Shown: in pieces, positions 45,071 through 54,713 of the stretch
Numbering within the stretch: position 1 is the first letter of the stretch
How the letters are laid out: each line of letters begins with the position of its first letter
From: Polynucleobacter sp. AP-Elch-400A-B2
GTDB lineage: Bacteria > Pseudomonadota > Gammaproteobacteria > Burkholderiales > Burkholderiaceae
DNA length: 64,000 nucleotides
NCBI RefSeq assembly: GCF_018688355.1
Contig: NZ_CP061317.1
Location: 186,001 to 250,000, forward strand
Direction of reading: 5' to 3'
The notes under the pieces: model-generated
What the model was told of the DNA's origin: nothing
The model's input: the letters and a program-made list of their open reading frames with translations, nothing else
The model's database searches: none
Translations under genes and position numbers: made by a program

Positions 45071-45087
45071 TCAGAATTACATTCTGA
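45071..45087. terminator. Candidate bidirectional hairpin between hemL and apaH
   Basis: TCAGAAT/ATTCTGA, a perfect 7-bp stem with a 3-nt loop, overlaps the last codons of apaH. There is no T-tract on either side, so activity as a terminator is uncertain. Confidence 0.3.
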
Positions 45088-45916
45088 GTGGATGGTCGTA
45101 ACCATCCACTTGAATAATTTCTAGCTTCTTGCTCGATTTACCTGACTCTGGAATTTCCATGGCAGTGAGTTTGCCACCCCAGACGCAGCCTGTATCGAGG
45201 CCAATGACATTCCCATGCTGGAGCAGTCCTAGAGTGGACCAGTGCCCAAAGTAAATCAGGGTATCTTGAGTTTTTCGTTTAGGAGTTTTAAACCAAGGGA
45301 TATAGCCTTTGGGACCATCCTCAAAGCCTTCCTTGCTCTCAAACTCCATCATGCCTGCTGGAGTGCAAAAACGAATACGGGTTAGTGCATTGGTGATAAC
45401 GCGCAAACGTTCATATCCTTGAAGGGAATTACTCCACTTATTCGGGGTATTGCCATACATATTTGCTAGAAAATCTTTATAAGATTTTTTGCGGAGCACT
45501 TTTTCTACTTCTTGCGCGCATTCAATCGTTTGCTGCAGGTCCCATTGGGGTAGAACCCCAGCATGAACAGTAAGTACTTTTCCGTTACTCAGAGCCATTG
45601 GCCTATGGCGTAACCAATGCATTAACTCGGCTCTATCAGGTGCATCTAGAATGGGTTGTACGGTATCCAGCCCCTTAGTTTTTCGGATACCAGCATCTAC
45701 TGCAAGCAAATGGAGATCATGATTCCCAAGAATGCATTCAATGCGTTGTTCTTCTTGTAATTTCTTGAGGTAGCGTAGGGTACCCAAGGAGTCAGGACCG
45801 CGATTGACAAGGTCGCCCAAAAAAATCATCTTGGATTGAACGGGTAGTTTTTTAACGAGTGTCTTCAAAGAGGGTGCACACCCTTGAATATCACCTACGG
45901 CATAGATCTTGCTCAT
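45077..45916 (-). CDS. apaH: Symmetrical bis(5'-nucleosyl)-tetraphosphatase
   Basis: Hydrolyses Ap4A to two ADP. The 279 residues hold the metallophosphoesterase motifs GDIQG (8-12), GDLVNRGPDS (34-43) and GNHD (64-67). It is co-directional with phrB, which lies 40 bp upstream. In Burkholderia apaH often marks the border of O-antigen clusters (from memory); here the glycan genes begin 4 kb further on. Confidence 0.95.
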   Translation of the reverse strand: MSKIYAVGDIQGCAPSLKTLVKKLPVQSKMIFLGDLVNRGPDSLGTLRYLKKLQEEQRIECILGNHDLHLLAVDAGIRKTKGLDTVQPILDAPDRAELMHWLRHRPMALSNGKVLTVHAGVLPQWDLQQTIECAQEVEKVLRKKSYKDFLANMYGNTPNKWSNSLQGYERLRVITNALTRIRFCTPAGMMEFESKEGFEDGPKGYIPWFKTPKRKTQDTLIYFGHWSTLGLLQHGNVIGLDTGCVWGGKLTAMEIPESGKSSKKLEIIQVDGYDHPLRM

Positions 45917-45956
45917 GCCCTATCTTAAATCGGAAAGTGTCGGAGCCTACAACAAG

Positions 45957-47447
45957 TTAATCGGATGCACTTTCTGGACTAACCTTTTTGACAACGCTGT
46001 AGCGCACTAAGGTCTTTTTGCGTGCCTCATCATGGTTAACTACCGGCAGGGGATAGTCTCGCCCCAAAAGAATGCCGGCAGCCTCTAGTTCAATGTGACC
46101 AGCTTCCCAAGGTGCATGAATCGACTTCTTGGAGAGTTTTTCTAGTTGAGGCAAATACCGACGAATGAACTTTCCTTCGGGATCAAACTTTTGGGATTGG
46201 GTAATCGGGTTAAAGATGCGGAAGTAGGGTTGCGCATCACATCCCGAGGAAGAAGCCCATTGCCATCCACCATTATTAGAAGTCAACTCAAAATCGTTGA
46301 GGTGTTTTGCGAAATACAGCTCCCCCCAGCGCCAATCAATTCCTAAATCCTTGGTAAGAAAGCTGGCAACCACCATGCGTAGGCGGTTATGCATATAGCC
46401 ACTTTGATTCAGTTGGCACATAGCAGCATCCACCAATGGATAACCCGTTTTGCCATCACACCAAGCTTTAAATAACTTCTTGGCAGTGGCACCACTTTCC
46501 CATTCGATATTGTCATAGTCTGGTTTGAAGGCTGCACCCTCAGCAAGGCGTGGGTGATTGGCCAGAATCATGAAATAAAAATCACGCCAGATGAGCTCGC
46601 TCAACCAGATCGTTGCACCCATACTGCCAGCAAGCATACGGCGGTGCGCTTCACGTACCAAGCCTCTAATAGAGAGCATGCCAAAGCGCAGGTGTGTCGA
46701 TAAATAGCTCACGCCTTTGATTGCCGGGAAGTCTCGACCGATTTGGTATTGATCGATGCGGTTGAGGAAGTCCTCCAAGAAACTCTGGCCACCCTCAGAT
46801 CCTGGCGGGAGATAAGTTTCAATACCTGTGGCGCAAAAGCCCATAGACTCTAGCGATGGAAAGGGCGTCTCTAATAATTTTGGGATAGCGGCTAACTGAC
46901 CTTTTTTAGGATCGCAGTCATAAGCGGCAATATCTTTTTCTTTTAGTGTCTTAAGCCAATTATTTTTATAAGGCGTGAAGATGGAGAAGACGGTATTGGA
47001 GTTGGTGAGAATCTCTTTCTTCTCAAAGATGACCTGATCCTTGAAAGTTTCTAATTCAATACCAAGTTTTTCTAGTGATCTGGCAACAGAGGCATCGCGT
47101 GCAATTGCCGCTGGCTCATAGTCATGATTGGTGTAAACGGTGTTGACCCCCAAAGTCTCTGCAATTCTCGGAATGCACGTAGTGGGCCTGCCATACTGAA
47201 CAATCAGTCCGCCACCTTGTTTACGTAATTGCGCATCGATTTGCTGCAGACCTTGCCAAATAAAGTCTACACGCCGATCATGCTTAAGGCCGCTTGCATC
47301 TAGATCTTCGGACTTTAGTGGATCCAGAATATCGGTATCGAAGATAAACGCTAGCCAAACTTGATCATTATTTTTTAGGGCGTGATGAAGCGCGGCATTG
47401 TCATACAGGCGTAAATCGCGGCGGAGCCAAACGAGAGCTTTTTTCAT
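45957..47447 (-). CDS. phrB: Deoxyribodipyrimidine photolyase
   Basis: Light-driven repair of pyrimidine dimers. From the ATG at 47447 there are 496 residues (an ATG three codons upstream at 47456 is also open). The N-terminal alpha/beta antenna domain begins KALVWLRRDLRLYDNAAL. The FAD domain has TGYPLVDAAM, MHNRLRMVVASFL and the NNGGWQWASSSGCDAQP signature with electron-transfer tryptophans. A UV-repair enzyme suits an organism of sunlit surface water. It is divergent from yqgE. Confidence 0.96.
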   Translation of the reverse strand: MKKALVWLRRDLRLYDNAALHHALKNNDQVWLAFIFDTDILDPLKSEDLDASGLKHDRRVDFIWQGLQQIDAQLRKQGGGLIVQYGRPTTCIPRIAETLGVNTVYTNHDYEPAAIARDASVARSLEKLGIELETFKDQVIFEKKEILTNSNTVFSIFTPYKNNWLKTLKEKDIAAYDCDPKKGQLAAIPKLLETPFPSLESMGFCATGIETYLPPGSEGGQSFLEDFLNRIDQYQIGRDFPAIKGVSYLSTHLRFGMLSIRGLVREAHRRMLAGSMGATIWLSELIWRDFYFMILANHPRLAEGAAFKPDYDNIEWESGATAKKLFKAWCDGKTGYPLVDAAMCQLNQSGYMHNRLRMVVASFLTKDLGIDWRWGELYFAKHLNDFELTSNNGGWQWASSSGCDAQPYFRIFNPITQSQKFDPEGKFIRRYLPQLEKLSKKSIHAPWEAGHIELEAAGILLGRDYPLPVVNHDEARKKTLVRYSVVKKVSPESASD

Positions 47448-47518
47448 AGGCAACATCTTATGATCTATTGTCTAAAAGTGCTTGAATATGCGGAAATTTC
47501 TGTAAAATCGTACTTTAT

Positions 47519-48184
47519 ATGAACATGGCTAAAAAAGCCCCCGTGGGTCAAGCTTCAATACCCACCCAGACCTCCCAAGCTTCCGCTGTTAGGTCCTCAA
47601 TTTCGTATTCTGCTGATCATTTAGCAAACCAATTCTTGATTGCCATGCCTGGGATGGTCGATCCCAATTTTGCAGGTTCAGTTATCTATCTTTTTGAGCA
47701 TACTGAACGGGGTGCGATGGGCTTGGTGATCAACCGCCCAACCGAGCTCGATATGGGCGCCTTATTTGAAAAAATTGAGGTCAAGCTGGAGGCTGAGCCT
47801 GTATCTGAGCAACCAGTCTATTTTGGTGGTCCAGTGCAAATTGAGCGTGGATTTGTCTTGCACGAGCCCACCGAAGAAGTGGCTTACAGCTCTTCCTTGG
47901 CCGTTCTAGGGGGCTTGACCATGACGACATCCAAGGATGTACTCGAGGCCGTGGCAACAGGCTCTGGGCCCAGTAAATTCTTAATGACCTTGGGTTATGC
48001 AGGTTGGAGTGCTGGGCAACTTGAGGAGGAGATTACTCTCAATGGCTGGATGAACGTCCCCCTATCCCAGAAGCAAATGGTTGAGATTATTTTTGATACC
48101 CCTTCTAGCCAGCGCTATGATCGGACGATGAGTCTATTGGGGTTTGATCCATCCCATCTATCTGGCGAGGCAGGGCATGCCTGA
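47519..48184 (+). CDS. yqgE: YqgE/AlgH family (UPF0301) protein
   Basis: A 221-residue protein of unknown molecular role. The UPF0301 core starts near residue 36 (LANQFLIAMPGMVDPNF) and includes GAMGLVINRP and GYAGWSAGQLEEE. The first 35 residues are a polar, poorly conserved leader, so translation could start further downstream. Its 3' end overlaps the ruvX start by 8 bp. The order yqgE-ruvX-pyrR-pyrB is conserved in Burkholderiales. Confidence 0.92.
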   Translation: MNMAKKAPVGQASIPTQTSQASAVRSSISYSADHLANQFLIAMPGMVDPNFAGSVIYLFEHTERGAMGLVINRPTELDMGALFEKIEVKLEAEPVSEQPVYFGGPVQIERGFVLHEPTEEVAYSSSLAVLGGLTMTTSKDVLEAVATGSGPSKFLMTLGYAGWSAGQLEEEITLNGWMNVPLSQKQMVEIIFDTPSSQRYDRTMSLLGFDPSHLSGEAGHA

Positions 48185-48602
48185 GGGTATCAAGAGGGGC
48201 GCAGAGTTGACGGTCATGGCTTTTGACTTCGGGACGCGACGTATTGGAGTTGCCGTTGGCAATACTCTGACCAAAGCCGGCCAGCCCTTGAAGATTATTG
48301 CGGAGCCATCTGAGGATGTGCGATTTAGAGCTATTGAGACCCTGATCAAGGAGTGGCAGCCAAATCAATTGGTGGTGGGGCTGCCTTGCCATCCGGACGG
48401 TACAGAGCATGAGATGAGTGCCAGGGCCCACCGCTTTGGTAATCAGTTGCACGGACGCTTTCAGTTGCCGGTGGAGTGGGTGGATGAGCGCTATACCTCT
48501 GCCGTTTTAGAGGGTGATCCTGATATGCGAGACAATTTGGATGCACAGTCTGCGGCCTTGATTTTGGAGCAGTATTTTCTTGAGAAGAATTGGATTGGTT
48601 GA
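48177..48602 (+). CDS. ruvX: Pre-16S rRNA nuclease / putative Holliday junction resolvase RuvX (YqgF)
   Basis: RNase H-fold nuclease. The family motif FDFGTRRIGVAVG starts near residue 16, and conserved acidic residues occur further on (VVGLP, DERYTS). I choose the ATG at 48177 (141 residues), which overlaps the yqgE stop codon; a TTG at 48144 would create a longer overlap with no homology support. It is followed by pyrR with a single base between stop and ATG. Confidence 0.93.
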   Translation: MPEGIKRGAELTVMAFDFGTRRIGVAVGNTLTKAGQPLKIIAEPSEDVRFRAIETLIKEWQPNQLVVGLPCHPDGTEHEMSARAHRFGNQLHGRFQLPVEWVDERYTSAVLEGDPDMRDNLDAQSAALILEQYFLEKNWIG

Positions 48603-48603
48603 G

Positions 48604-49110
48604 ATGAATGCAGAGCAGTCCTATCTGAAATTACTAGAGACTTTGAGTCAGCGCAAAAAGGCTGGCGATGTATTTAAGTTGGCTGGTCTTGCAATGGGTG
48701 GGGCTTGGATTGCGGAGCGCCTAGCTGCAGATTTAATCCTTCCCCACTTTGGTGTCATTAATGTGGCGTTTCATCGGGATGACTATGCTGAGAAGGGCAT
48801 GACAGCACTTCGAACCGCTAGCACCATGTCTACCCATCTCCCTTTTGAGGTGAATGGCGCAAACGTGATTTTGATTGATGACGTTTTGCTTACTGGTCGT
48901 ACAGTTCGTGCTGCTCTGAATGAGTTGTTTGATTTTGGTAGACCGGCACGTGTCGAATTGATGGTTTTGGCTGATCGTGAGAGTCGTGAGTTACCGATCT
49001 CAGCAGATTTTGTGGGGGAGCAAGTGAGTATTTCAGAGAGTCAAATATTAGTTTTAGAAAAAGATGGTGCTGGCAAGTTTAGCTTTCAATTAGAGGGGCG
49101 TGCAGCATGA
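48604..49110 (+). CDS. pyrR: PyrR: uracil phosphoribosyltransferase/pyrimidine regulator homologue
   Basis: From the ATG at 48604 the protein has 168 residues. The PRPP-binding motif VILIDDVLLTGRT (88-100) and the phosphoribosyltransferase fold are intact. In Bacillus PyrR binds attenuator RNA. I see no PyrR-binding leader or attenuator before pyrB here, since the two genes overlap by 4 bp, so a regulatory role is unproven and an enzymatic or DNA/RNA-binding role elsewhere is possible. Confidence 0.92.
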   Translation: MNAEQSYLKLLETLSQRKKAGDVFKLAGLAMGGAWIAERLAADLILPHFGVINVAFHRDDYAEKGMTALRTASTMSTHLPFEVNGANVILIDDVLLTGRTVRAALNELFDFGRPARVELMVLADRESRELPISADFVGEQVSISESQILVLEKDGAGKFSFQLEGRAA

Positions 49111-50087
49111 GCGGAACTATTAATCAACCCAGCAATTTTGTAAATCAATTTAATGCCGCTGGTGAGTTAACTCATTTGCTGACTTTGGAGGGCTTGCCAA
49201 AAGAACAAATTCTTCACATTCTCGATACCGCACAACAGTTTGTCAGCGTGACAGATCCTGCCCGAGAAGTAAAAAAAGTTCCACTGCTTCGTGGCAAGAG
49301 TGTCTTCAATCTGTTCTTTGAAAACTCCACTCGTACTCGTACTACTTTCGAGATTGCTGCTAAACGTTTATCAGCGGATGTCATTAATTTAGATATCTCT
49401 ACATCCTCTACCGCAAAAGGTGAAAGTCTTTTAGATACGATTGATAACTTAGTGGCAATGCAGGCAGATATTTTTGTAGTGCGCCATAGCACCTCAAGGG
49501 CACCGATCGAGATCGCCCAACATGTGCCTGCACACGTTCACGTGGTGAATGCAGGCGATGGTAGCCATCAGCATCCTACTCAGGGCCTGTTAGATATGTA
49601 CACAATGCGCCACTTCAAGAAAGACTTTAGTGGTCTCAAAGTGGCTATCGTTGGAGATATCGTACATAGCCGTGTAGCGAAATCTAATATCTGCGCCTTA
49701 AGAACCTTGGGCTGTTCGGATATTCGTGCGATTGGCCCTGAGAGTCTGTTGCCAAGTGATTTAGATATGCTGGGGGTAAAGGTATTCCATAGCATGGAAG
49801 AGGGTCTAAAAGGTGTTGATGTAGTCATGACCTTGCGCATTCAGAAAGAGCGCATGGAAGTAGGTCAAGTCCCAGAAGGAGATGCCTTCTTCAATCAGTA
49901 TGGTTTAACGCCCACACGTCTTGCTTTGGCTAAGCCTGATGCCATCGTAATGCATCCAGGCCCTATGAACCGTAGTGTTGAAATTGATTCTGTTGTAGCC
50001 GATGGCCCTCAATCAGTCATTCTCAATCAGGTCACCTTTGGTATTGCGGTGCGGATGGCGGTGATGTCTATTGTGGCAGGCAATTAA
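49107..50087 (+). CDS. pyrB: Aspartate carbamoyltransferase catalytic subunit
   Basis: The committed step of pyrimidine synthesis. The 326 residues carry the carbamoyl-phosphate motif STRTRT (74-79), the loop SSTAKGESLLDT and the C-terminal HPGPMNR. It overlaps pyrR by 4 bp. In relatives it is often followed by pyrC or a dihydroorotase-like pyrX; here a convergent glycosyltransferase gene overlaps its last 4 bp, marking the edge of the glycan region. Confidence 0.96.
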   Translation: MSGTINQPSNFVNQFNAAGELTHLLTLEGLPKEQILHILDTAQQFVSVTDPAREVKKVPLLRGKSVFNLFFENSTRTRTTFEIAAKRLSADVINLDISTSSTAKGESLLDTIDNLVAMQADIFVVRHSTSRAPIEIAQHVPAHVHVVNAGDGSHQHPTQGLLDMYTMRHFKKDFSGLKVAIVGDIVHSRVAKSNICALRTLGCSDIRAIGPESLLPSDLDMLGVKVFHSMEEGLKGVDVVMTLRIQKERMEVGQVPEGDAFFNQYGLTPTRLALAKPDAIVMHPGPMNRSVEIDSVVADGPQSVILNQVTFGIAVRMAVMSIVAGN

Positions 50088-51061
50088 TTGCTTAAGAAAT
50101 AATCCGCAATTTGCTGTTTAAAAATTCTTGGCTCATCTTGCAGCCATTTTCTATACACACCAAAATCTGCATAGTGTTTGGGGAAGTTTTCCATCACATC
50201 ATTAGCAAGTTGACCAAAGGCTTCCACAAAATTTGGGGCGCCACTATCAAATTTGTATTGTGATGGTATTGGCAGATCAATTGCATTTCCAGCTGAACCC
50301 AATTCTCCAGTGATAAGGCAGCATCCATGCATAGCCGCTTCGCGTGGCATGCGATCTCTGCCAGGATGGTGACCAAAATCAATATACAGTTTTGCGCTAT
50401 AGAGCTTTTCTGATAGTTGATTACGGTTTAAACCCTTGAGGGGGAGAAATTGCCACTGAGGGTAGTGTGCAATTAATTGCTGGGTGACTTTCCATCCCTT
50501 GGTTGGGTTATACAAAATAATATTCTTCTTGTGGTCAATTTTGTCTAGATATTTGTCTGTGAGGAAATCTTCATTGATTGAATCAATTAATGGAATGGGG
50601 TCGATACCGCAGGATTTTAGATATTGGGTTGAGTGCTCTGTCTGTGAGAAATGCAGGAGACTCTTTAGATTCTTGGCGCCACCCCAAGGCCTGCGCCCTT
50701 GAAGTACTCTTTTGAAGTAGCGGACACGATCATGCAGTGGCCAAATGTGTCTACGCTCTAAAAAGTTCTCTAGGGAAAGCCACCATAAAGCTGCCTTTGC
50801 ATGCTTTACTTTGAGCGCGAGCATTGGATCCACTTCGGGAAAAATGATTAGATTGCCAGGTACGTCCTCATATGGGGCTGACTGAGTTTGGTAGTGCTCA
50901 TAAGGTGCGGGTGGCTTTGCCGTTTCTGAGAATGGCAGGTAGCACAAATACGCCGGCAAGCCCAAGCTATTCATATGTGCAGTTAATTGATGAAGTGCTT
51001 CTGGACCCCCAGTAACAGCTCCCGCTGGGCAAACTACTAATATTTTTTTAAATTTATGCAT
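50084..51061 (-). CDS. Putative glycosyltransferase, surface-polysaccharide region
   Basis: A 325-residue soluble protein. The start KKILVVCPAGAVTGGPEALHQL and the later GHHPGRDRMPREAAMHGCCLITG block (donor-site-like, with a conserved E) suggest a GT-B-fold glycosyltransferase related to the GT4 group. I cannot name donor or acceptor. It lies between pyrB (convergent, 4-bp overlap) and galE (same strand, 31 bp upstream), so a role in LPS or capsule sugars is likely. Confidence 0.6.
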   Translation of the reverse strand: MHKFKKILVVCPAGAVTGGPEALHQLTAHMNSLGLPAYLCYLPFSETAKPPAPYEHYQTQSAPYEDVPGNLIIFPEVDPMLALKVKHAKAALWWLSLENFLERRHIWPLHDRVRYFKRVLQGRRPWGGAKNLKSLLHFSQTEHSTQYLKSCGIDPIPLIDSINEDFLTDKYLDKIDHKKNIILYNPTKGWKVTQQLIAHYPQWQFLPLKGLNRNQLSEKLYSAKLYIDFGHHPGRDRMPREAAMHGCCLITGELGSAGNAIDLPIPSQYKFDSGAPNFVEAFGQLANDVMENFPKHYADFGVYRKWLQDEPRIFKQQIADYFLSN

Positions 51062-51092
51062 CTAGGGATCAGTCATTCTCAGTTGATATTGT

Positions 51093-52106
51093 TTATGAAC
51101 CCTGGGCGCCTAATTGACTATAGAAGCGCCAAGTATCTTCACACATTCTTTCAATTCCATGCTTTGCTTGCCAGCCCAAGACTGCTTTGGCCAAGCCTGA
51201 ATTTGCATAATACTCTGCCAAATCCCCCGATCTTCGCTCTACAAGATCGTATGGAATTTTTTTACCGCTGACTTTTTCAAACGTGGCAATCATTTCAAGG
51301 ACGCTATAGGGTTTTCCGGTACCTAGATTGACTGTAATTGCCCCTGGATTGCGCTCTAAGTAATCCAACGCCAACACATGGCCTATAGCTAAGTCGTCAA
51401 CGTGAATATAGTCTCTGAGACCAGTGCCATCTGGAGTGGGGTAATCACTTCCGAAGACCTTTAAGCGCGGCAAAATGCCTAAGGCAATTTGACCAATATA
51501 GGGCATCAGATTATTTGGAGTTCCAACAGGGTTTTCTCCAATTAATCCTGATGAGTGAGCCCCCACGGGATTGAAGTAGCGCAAACAGGCTACTTTCAGT
51601 CCGGGATTCGCTTTTGCGCTATCCCCAAGTATTTCTTCTACCATGAGCTTCGTTCGGCCATAGACATTAATGGGGGCAGTAGGCATATCCTCTTGGTACT
51701 GCGAAGCCCCTGGTTCCCCATATACGGTTGCAGAAGAAGAAAATACAAAGGTATCTACTTTAGCCTTGAGTATTTCTTCTAGAAGGGTAATGCTGCCGGC
51801 CACATTATTGTCGTAATACTTGAGGGGTTGACTTTGGGATTCGCCAACCGCCTTCAGCCCTGCAAAATGAATGACTCCTGAAATCGAGTGATTGTTGAAA
51901 ATTTTGGAAAGCAATGTCCGATCCCGGATATCTCCTTGATAGAAGACAGGGGTTTTAGAGCAAATTTTTTGGATGCTATTTAAGACTACTAATTTACTGT
52001 TGCAAAGATTATCCAGAATTACCACTTGATAACCGCCATCTTGGAGGGCTACTACAGTATGTGAGCCTATATATCCTGCTCCACCAGTAACCAGAATTGT
52101 CTTCAT
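51093..52106 (-). CDS. galE: UDP-glucose 4-epimerase
   Basis: Interconverts UDP-glucose and UDP-galactose, supplying galactose for surface glycans. The 337 residues have the NAD motif TGGAGYIGSH (7-16), the catalytic serine near S125 (FSSSATVYG) and the Y149-x3-K153 pair. Length and the LDNL motif fit GalE rather than a dehydratase. It is divergent from the O-antigen ligase-like gene, with 154 AT-rich bp between. Confidence 0.93.
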   Translation of the reverse strand: MKTILVTGGAGYIGSHTVVALQDGGYQVVILDNLCNSKLVVLNSIQKICSKTPVFYQGDIRDRTLLSKIFNNHSISGVIHFAGLKAVGESQSQPLKYYDNNVAGSITLLEEILKAKVDTFVFSSSATVYGEPGASQYQEDMPTAPINVYGRTKLMVEEILGDSAKANPGLKVACLRYFNPVGAHSSGLIGENPVGTPNNLMPYIGQIALGILPRLKVFGSDYPTPDGTGLRDYIHVDDLAIGHVLALDYLERNPGAITVNLGTGKPYSVLEMIATFEKVSGKKIPYDLVERRSGDLAEYYANSGLAKAVLGWQAKHGIERMCEDTWRFYSQLGAQGS

Positions 52107-52260
52107 ATTTTGTGAATTAAAAGTAAAGGGCTTTAAAGGTCCTAATGGTATTCTCTTTGCAATACATCTTCAGTGGGACTGAAAACACATTATTTAATGG
52201 GTATTTATTTAAATAATAATATCCTGCAGTTGACGGTTATATTTAAACCCTAAGATACCC

Positions 52261-53577
52261 ATGAAAAACAGAATAAACCTCGCCTATATAAATCTAGATT
52301 GGTTAGTAATTTTGTGTGTTTTTATGTTCCCAGTGACGTTTCTGACTGTTCGTCATGGTGTCCATGTTTCCTTATTCGCTCTTGCACTTCTTGCTATGTA
52401 TCACTTCTTGAGCGGAAAATCACCTAGGATGCAGTTGAATTACCCGCTCGATGCCGTGATTCTTCTAACATTTTCGGGGTTGTTTATATCGATATTGCTG
52501 TCTCAGGTATTCCGTGGGGTCATACACTTTGCGGCATTTGATGGGCCATCTCGTCTTTTGACTGCGGGAGTGGTCTTCTTATTTATCAGGCATCTCAATA
52601 TTCCATACATCAAAGTTTTGAGCATTGCTATTCCAGTCGGATTGATTTGTGTATTTTTAAGCGTGCAATTAAACCCAGGTGCGTATTGGGGCGGGCGTTA
52701 TGCCACTTATTTTGTTGACCCCAATACTTTAGGATCCCAAACATTCATTCTTGGCCTCCTATCCTTTTTGATGATTGAATGGAGTAGAAAAAAATCCATG
52801 GGAATAATCGTGTTGCAAGTTCTTGGTGGGTTGCTCGGCCTATATATCTCCGTTGGCTCTGGCTCACGCGGCGGCTGGCTAACTGCCCCCTTTATTCTTT
52901 TAGTTATTTTATTTCTGAGATTGGGGGACATTGCACATGCTAGCCAATCTCAAAAGCAGAAAATGTGGCTACAAACAATTGCAGTTTGTGTTTCTATCTG
53001 CATAGTATTTTCAATGGGATTTTATCTTTCAGAGAGGCTATCTACTCGAATCATTAGTGGTTATTTTGAAATCCTCAATTGGATTAGTGGTGCAAATTTA
53101 GATGGTTCTGCTGGTATTCGTCTTAGCATGTGGAAGATTTCGCTGCAGCTTGCAATGCAACATTTATGGTTTGGCGCTGGTGAGGTTGGCATTGGCAATC
53201 TACTTGTCGGAAGTTATCTGGATATCCCTGCAAATAAAATAGCAATTCATGATATGACTGTTGCCGGACCTCATAGCGATATTCTGAGCAAGTTAGTATC
53301 TACAGGCCTCTTTGGATTGGTCGCCTACTTAAGTCTCTTGCTCGTACCATTCTCTATTTTTTGGAAGTATCGCAACGCATTGGATTTGAACGTAAAGCAG
53401 GCATCTAGAATTGGTCTTTTTTATATTACTGGCATATTTATTGCTGGACTATCTAATGAGCAGTTATCCCTCAAGTACTTGTGTACTTTTTATGGCTTGA
53501 TGGTTGCCGCTTTACTGGCTCAAGTGCTTTTTAAGTCTTCAGCTCTAGAGCCGACTCGCCAAGCTTCAGTGGTCTAA
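52261..53577 (+). CDS. O-antigen ligase/polymerase-family membrane protein
   Basis: A 438-residue inner-membrane protein with about ten to twelve hydrophobic segments and a periplasmic loop (about 255-350). The LYISVGSGSRGGWLTAP segment and the HSDILSKLVSTGLFG block are typical of Wzy_C/WaaL-like proteins (PF04932). Whether it ligates O-antigen to lipid A-core or polymerises it cannot be told from sequence. Parts of the gene are visibly AT-richer than the housekeeping genes. No clear ribosome site precedes the ATG. The GT4 gene follows after 14 bp. Confidence 0.82.
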   Translation: MKNRINLAYINLDWLVILCVFMFPVTFLTVRHGVHVSLFALALLAMYHFLSGKSPRMQLNYPLDAVILLTFSGLFISILLSQVFRGVIHFAAFDGPSRLLTAGVVFLFIRHLNIPYIKVLSIAIPVGLICVFLSVQLNPGAYWGGRYATYFVDPNTLGSQTFILGLLSFLMIEWSRKKSMGIIVLQVLGGLLGLYISVGSGSRGGWLTAPFILLVILFLRLGDIAHASQSQKQKMWLQTIAVCVSICIVFSMGFYLSERLSTRIISGYFEILNWISGANLDGSAGIRLSMWKISLQLAMQHLWFGAGEVGIGNLLVGSYLDIPANKIAIHDMTVAGPHSDILSKLVSTGLFGLVAYLSLLLVPFSIFWKYRNALDLNVKQASRIGLFYITGIFIAGLSNEQLSLKYLCTFYGLMVAALLAQVLFKSSALEPTRQASVV

Positions 53578-53591
53578 GTGGGTTAGGTCTA

Positions 53592-54713
53592 ATGGAGATG
53601 AATTTAAATGTGGATGATGCAAAAGTCATTCTATTTTCTGATTCCTCTATGAATATTGGCGGTCAAGAGTTGCAAGCATTGCAACAAATGCGCTCACTCA
53701 ATAGCCTCGGGTATAAAACAATTTTGCTTTGCAAGCCCAAGAGTGCAATTTCTGTTCGTGCTAGAAGCGACGGTATCGCGGTTCAAGAAATTCCTTTCCG
53801 AAACGCTTTTCATATACCTAGTTTGAAGCAGTTATTTGCCTTGGTAAAAGAAAAAACCCCAGTCACCATATTTTGTCACGGTAGTCATGATGCACTGATT
53901 TGCGCGCTAGTTGGAATGGTGCAAGCGTTTCGGACGGGTAAGCGTGCCCCAGTCTTTCGTGTAAAAACCTTTCAACATGGGTATCCCCTATCTTTTGCGT
54001 ACAACTATCTCTTTTCGGGAACGGTCATTCCTAGTCACTATCTACGCTCACGTTTTTTAGTAAACCCTGCTATCAACCCCAATAAACTCCGGGTGGTTTA
54101 TCCAGGAATTGATTTTTCAGCGCTTGATAGTGCACCAGAACAGTTGCCCGATGATGTCTTGAATTGGCTTGCTTCACGTCCTGGTCCAGTGATATCGCAC
54201 GGTGCAATTCTGAGGGGCGAAAAAGGGCACAGAACCATTTTGAGGGCTCTTGTCAAGGTTAAGAAGGTGATCCCCAATGTGCGCTATTTAATTGCCGGAG
54301 AAGGTCAAGACAAGCCACTACTAGAGACTGAGATTGCAGAACTTGGTCTTAGTGAGAGCGTGCTGTTAACGGGGATATTAAAAAAGATAGCGCCATTACT
54401 AAGAAGGAGTGATTTAGCTGTTTTACCTTCTTTAGTTGAACCTCTGGGTATGTTCCAAATCGAGGCACAATATTTAGAGGTGCCGACAATTGCCAGCAGA
54501 GTGGGCGGCATTCCAGAAACAATGCTAGATCAGGAGACTGGTCTCTTGATTGAGCCTAGCAATGTTGAGCAGTGGGCTAATGCCATCATTTGGATGCTAT
54601 CTAATCCAGAGCCTGCAAGGCAAATGGCAAAAGCAGGAAGGCAAATGGTTGTTGAGAAATTCTCTCTCAATGCCAATACTAAAAGTCTTATTAGCTTGCT
54701 TGAAAAGGCTTAA
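53592..54713 (+). CDS. Glycosyltransferase family 4 protein
   Basis: A 373-residue GT-B glycosyltransferase. The N-terminal acceptor domain starts with FSDSSMNIGGQELQALQ. The C-terminal donor domain has GAILRGEKGHRTILRAL, LIAGEGQDKPLL and the EPLGMFQIEAQYLEVP block with the E-x7-E type donor motif. It probably adds one sugar to lipid-linked O-antigen or core. It ends directly against the convergent GT2 gene with no intergenic base. Confidence 0.88.
   Translation: MEMNLNVDDAKVILFSDSSMNIGGQELQALQQMRSLNSLGYKTILLCKPKSAISVRARSDGIAVQEIPFRNAFHIPSLKQLFALVKEKTPVTIFCHGSHDALICALVGMVQAFRTGKRAPVFRVKTFQHGYPLSFAYNYLFSGTVIPSHYLRSRFLVNPAINPNKLRVVYPGIDFSALDSAPEQLPDDVLNWLASRPGPVISHGAILRGEKGHRTILRALVKVKKVIPNVRYLIAGEGQDKPLLETEIAELGLSESVLLTGILKKIAPLLRRSDLAVLPSLVEPLGMFQIEAQYLEVPTIASRVGGIPETMLDQETGLLIEPSNVEQWANAIIWMLSNPEPARQMAKAGRQMVVEKFSLNANTKSLISLLEKA

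Noticed and set aside
47482..47508. Possible sigma70 promoter for yqgE (TTGAAT, 15 bp, TAAAAT)
   Set aside because: The spacer is short and the start point would fall only a few bases before the ATG, so support is too weak for a feature.
52205..52240. TTATTTAAATAA palindrome and TTGACG near the O-antigen ligase-like gene
   Set aside because: The palindrome is short and purely AT in an AT-rich gap; TTGACG has no matching -10 at a good distance before the start codon.
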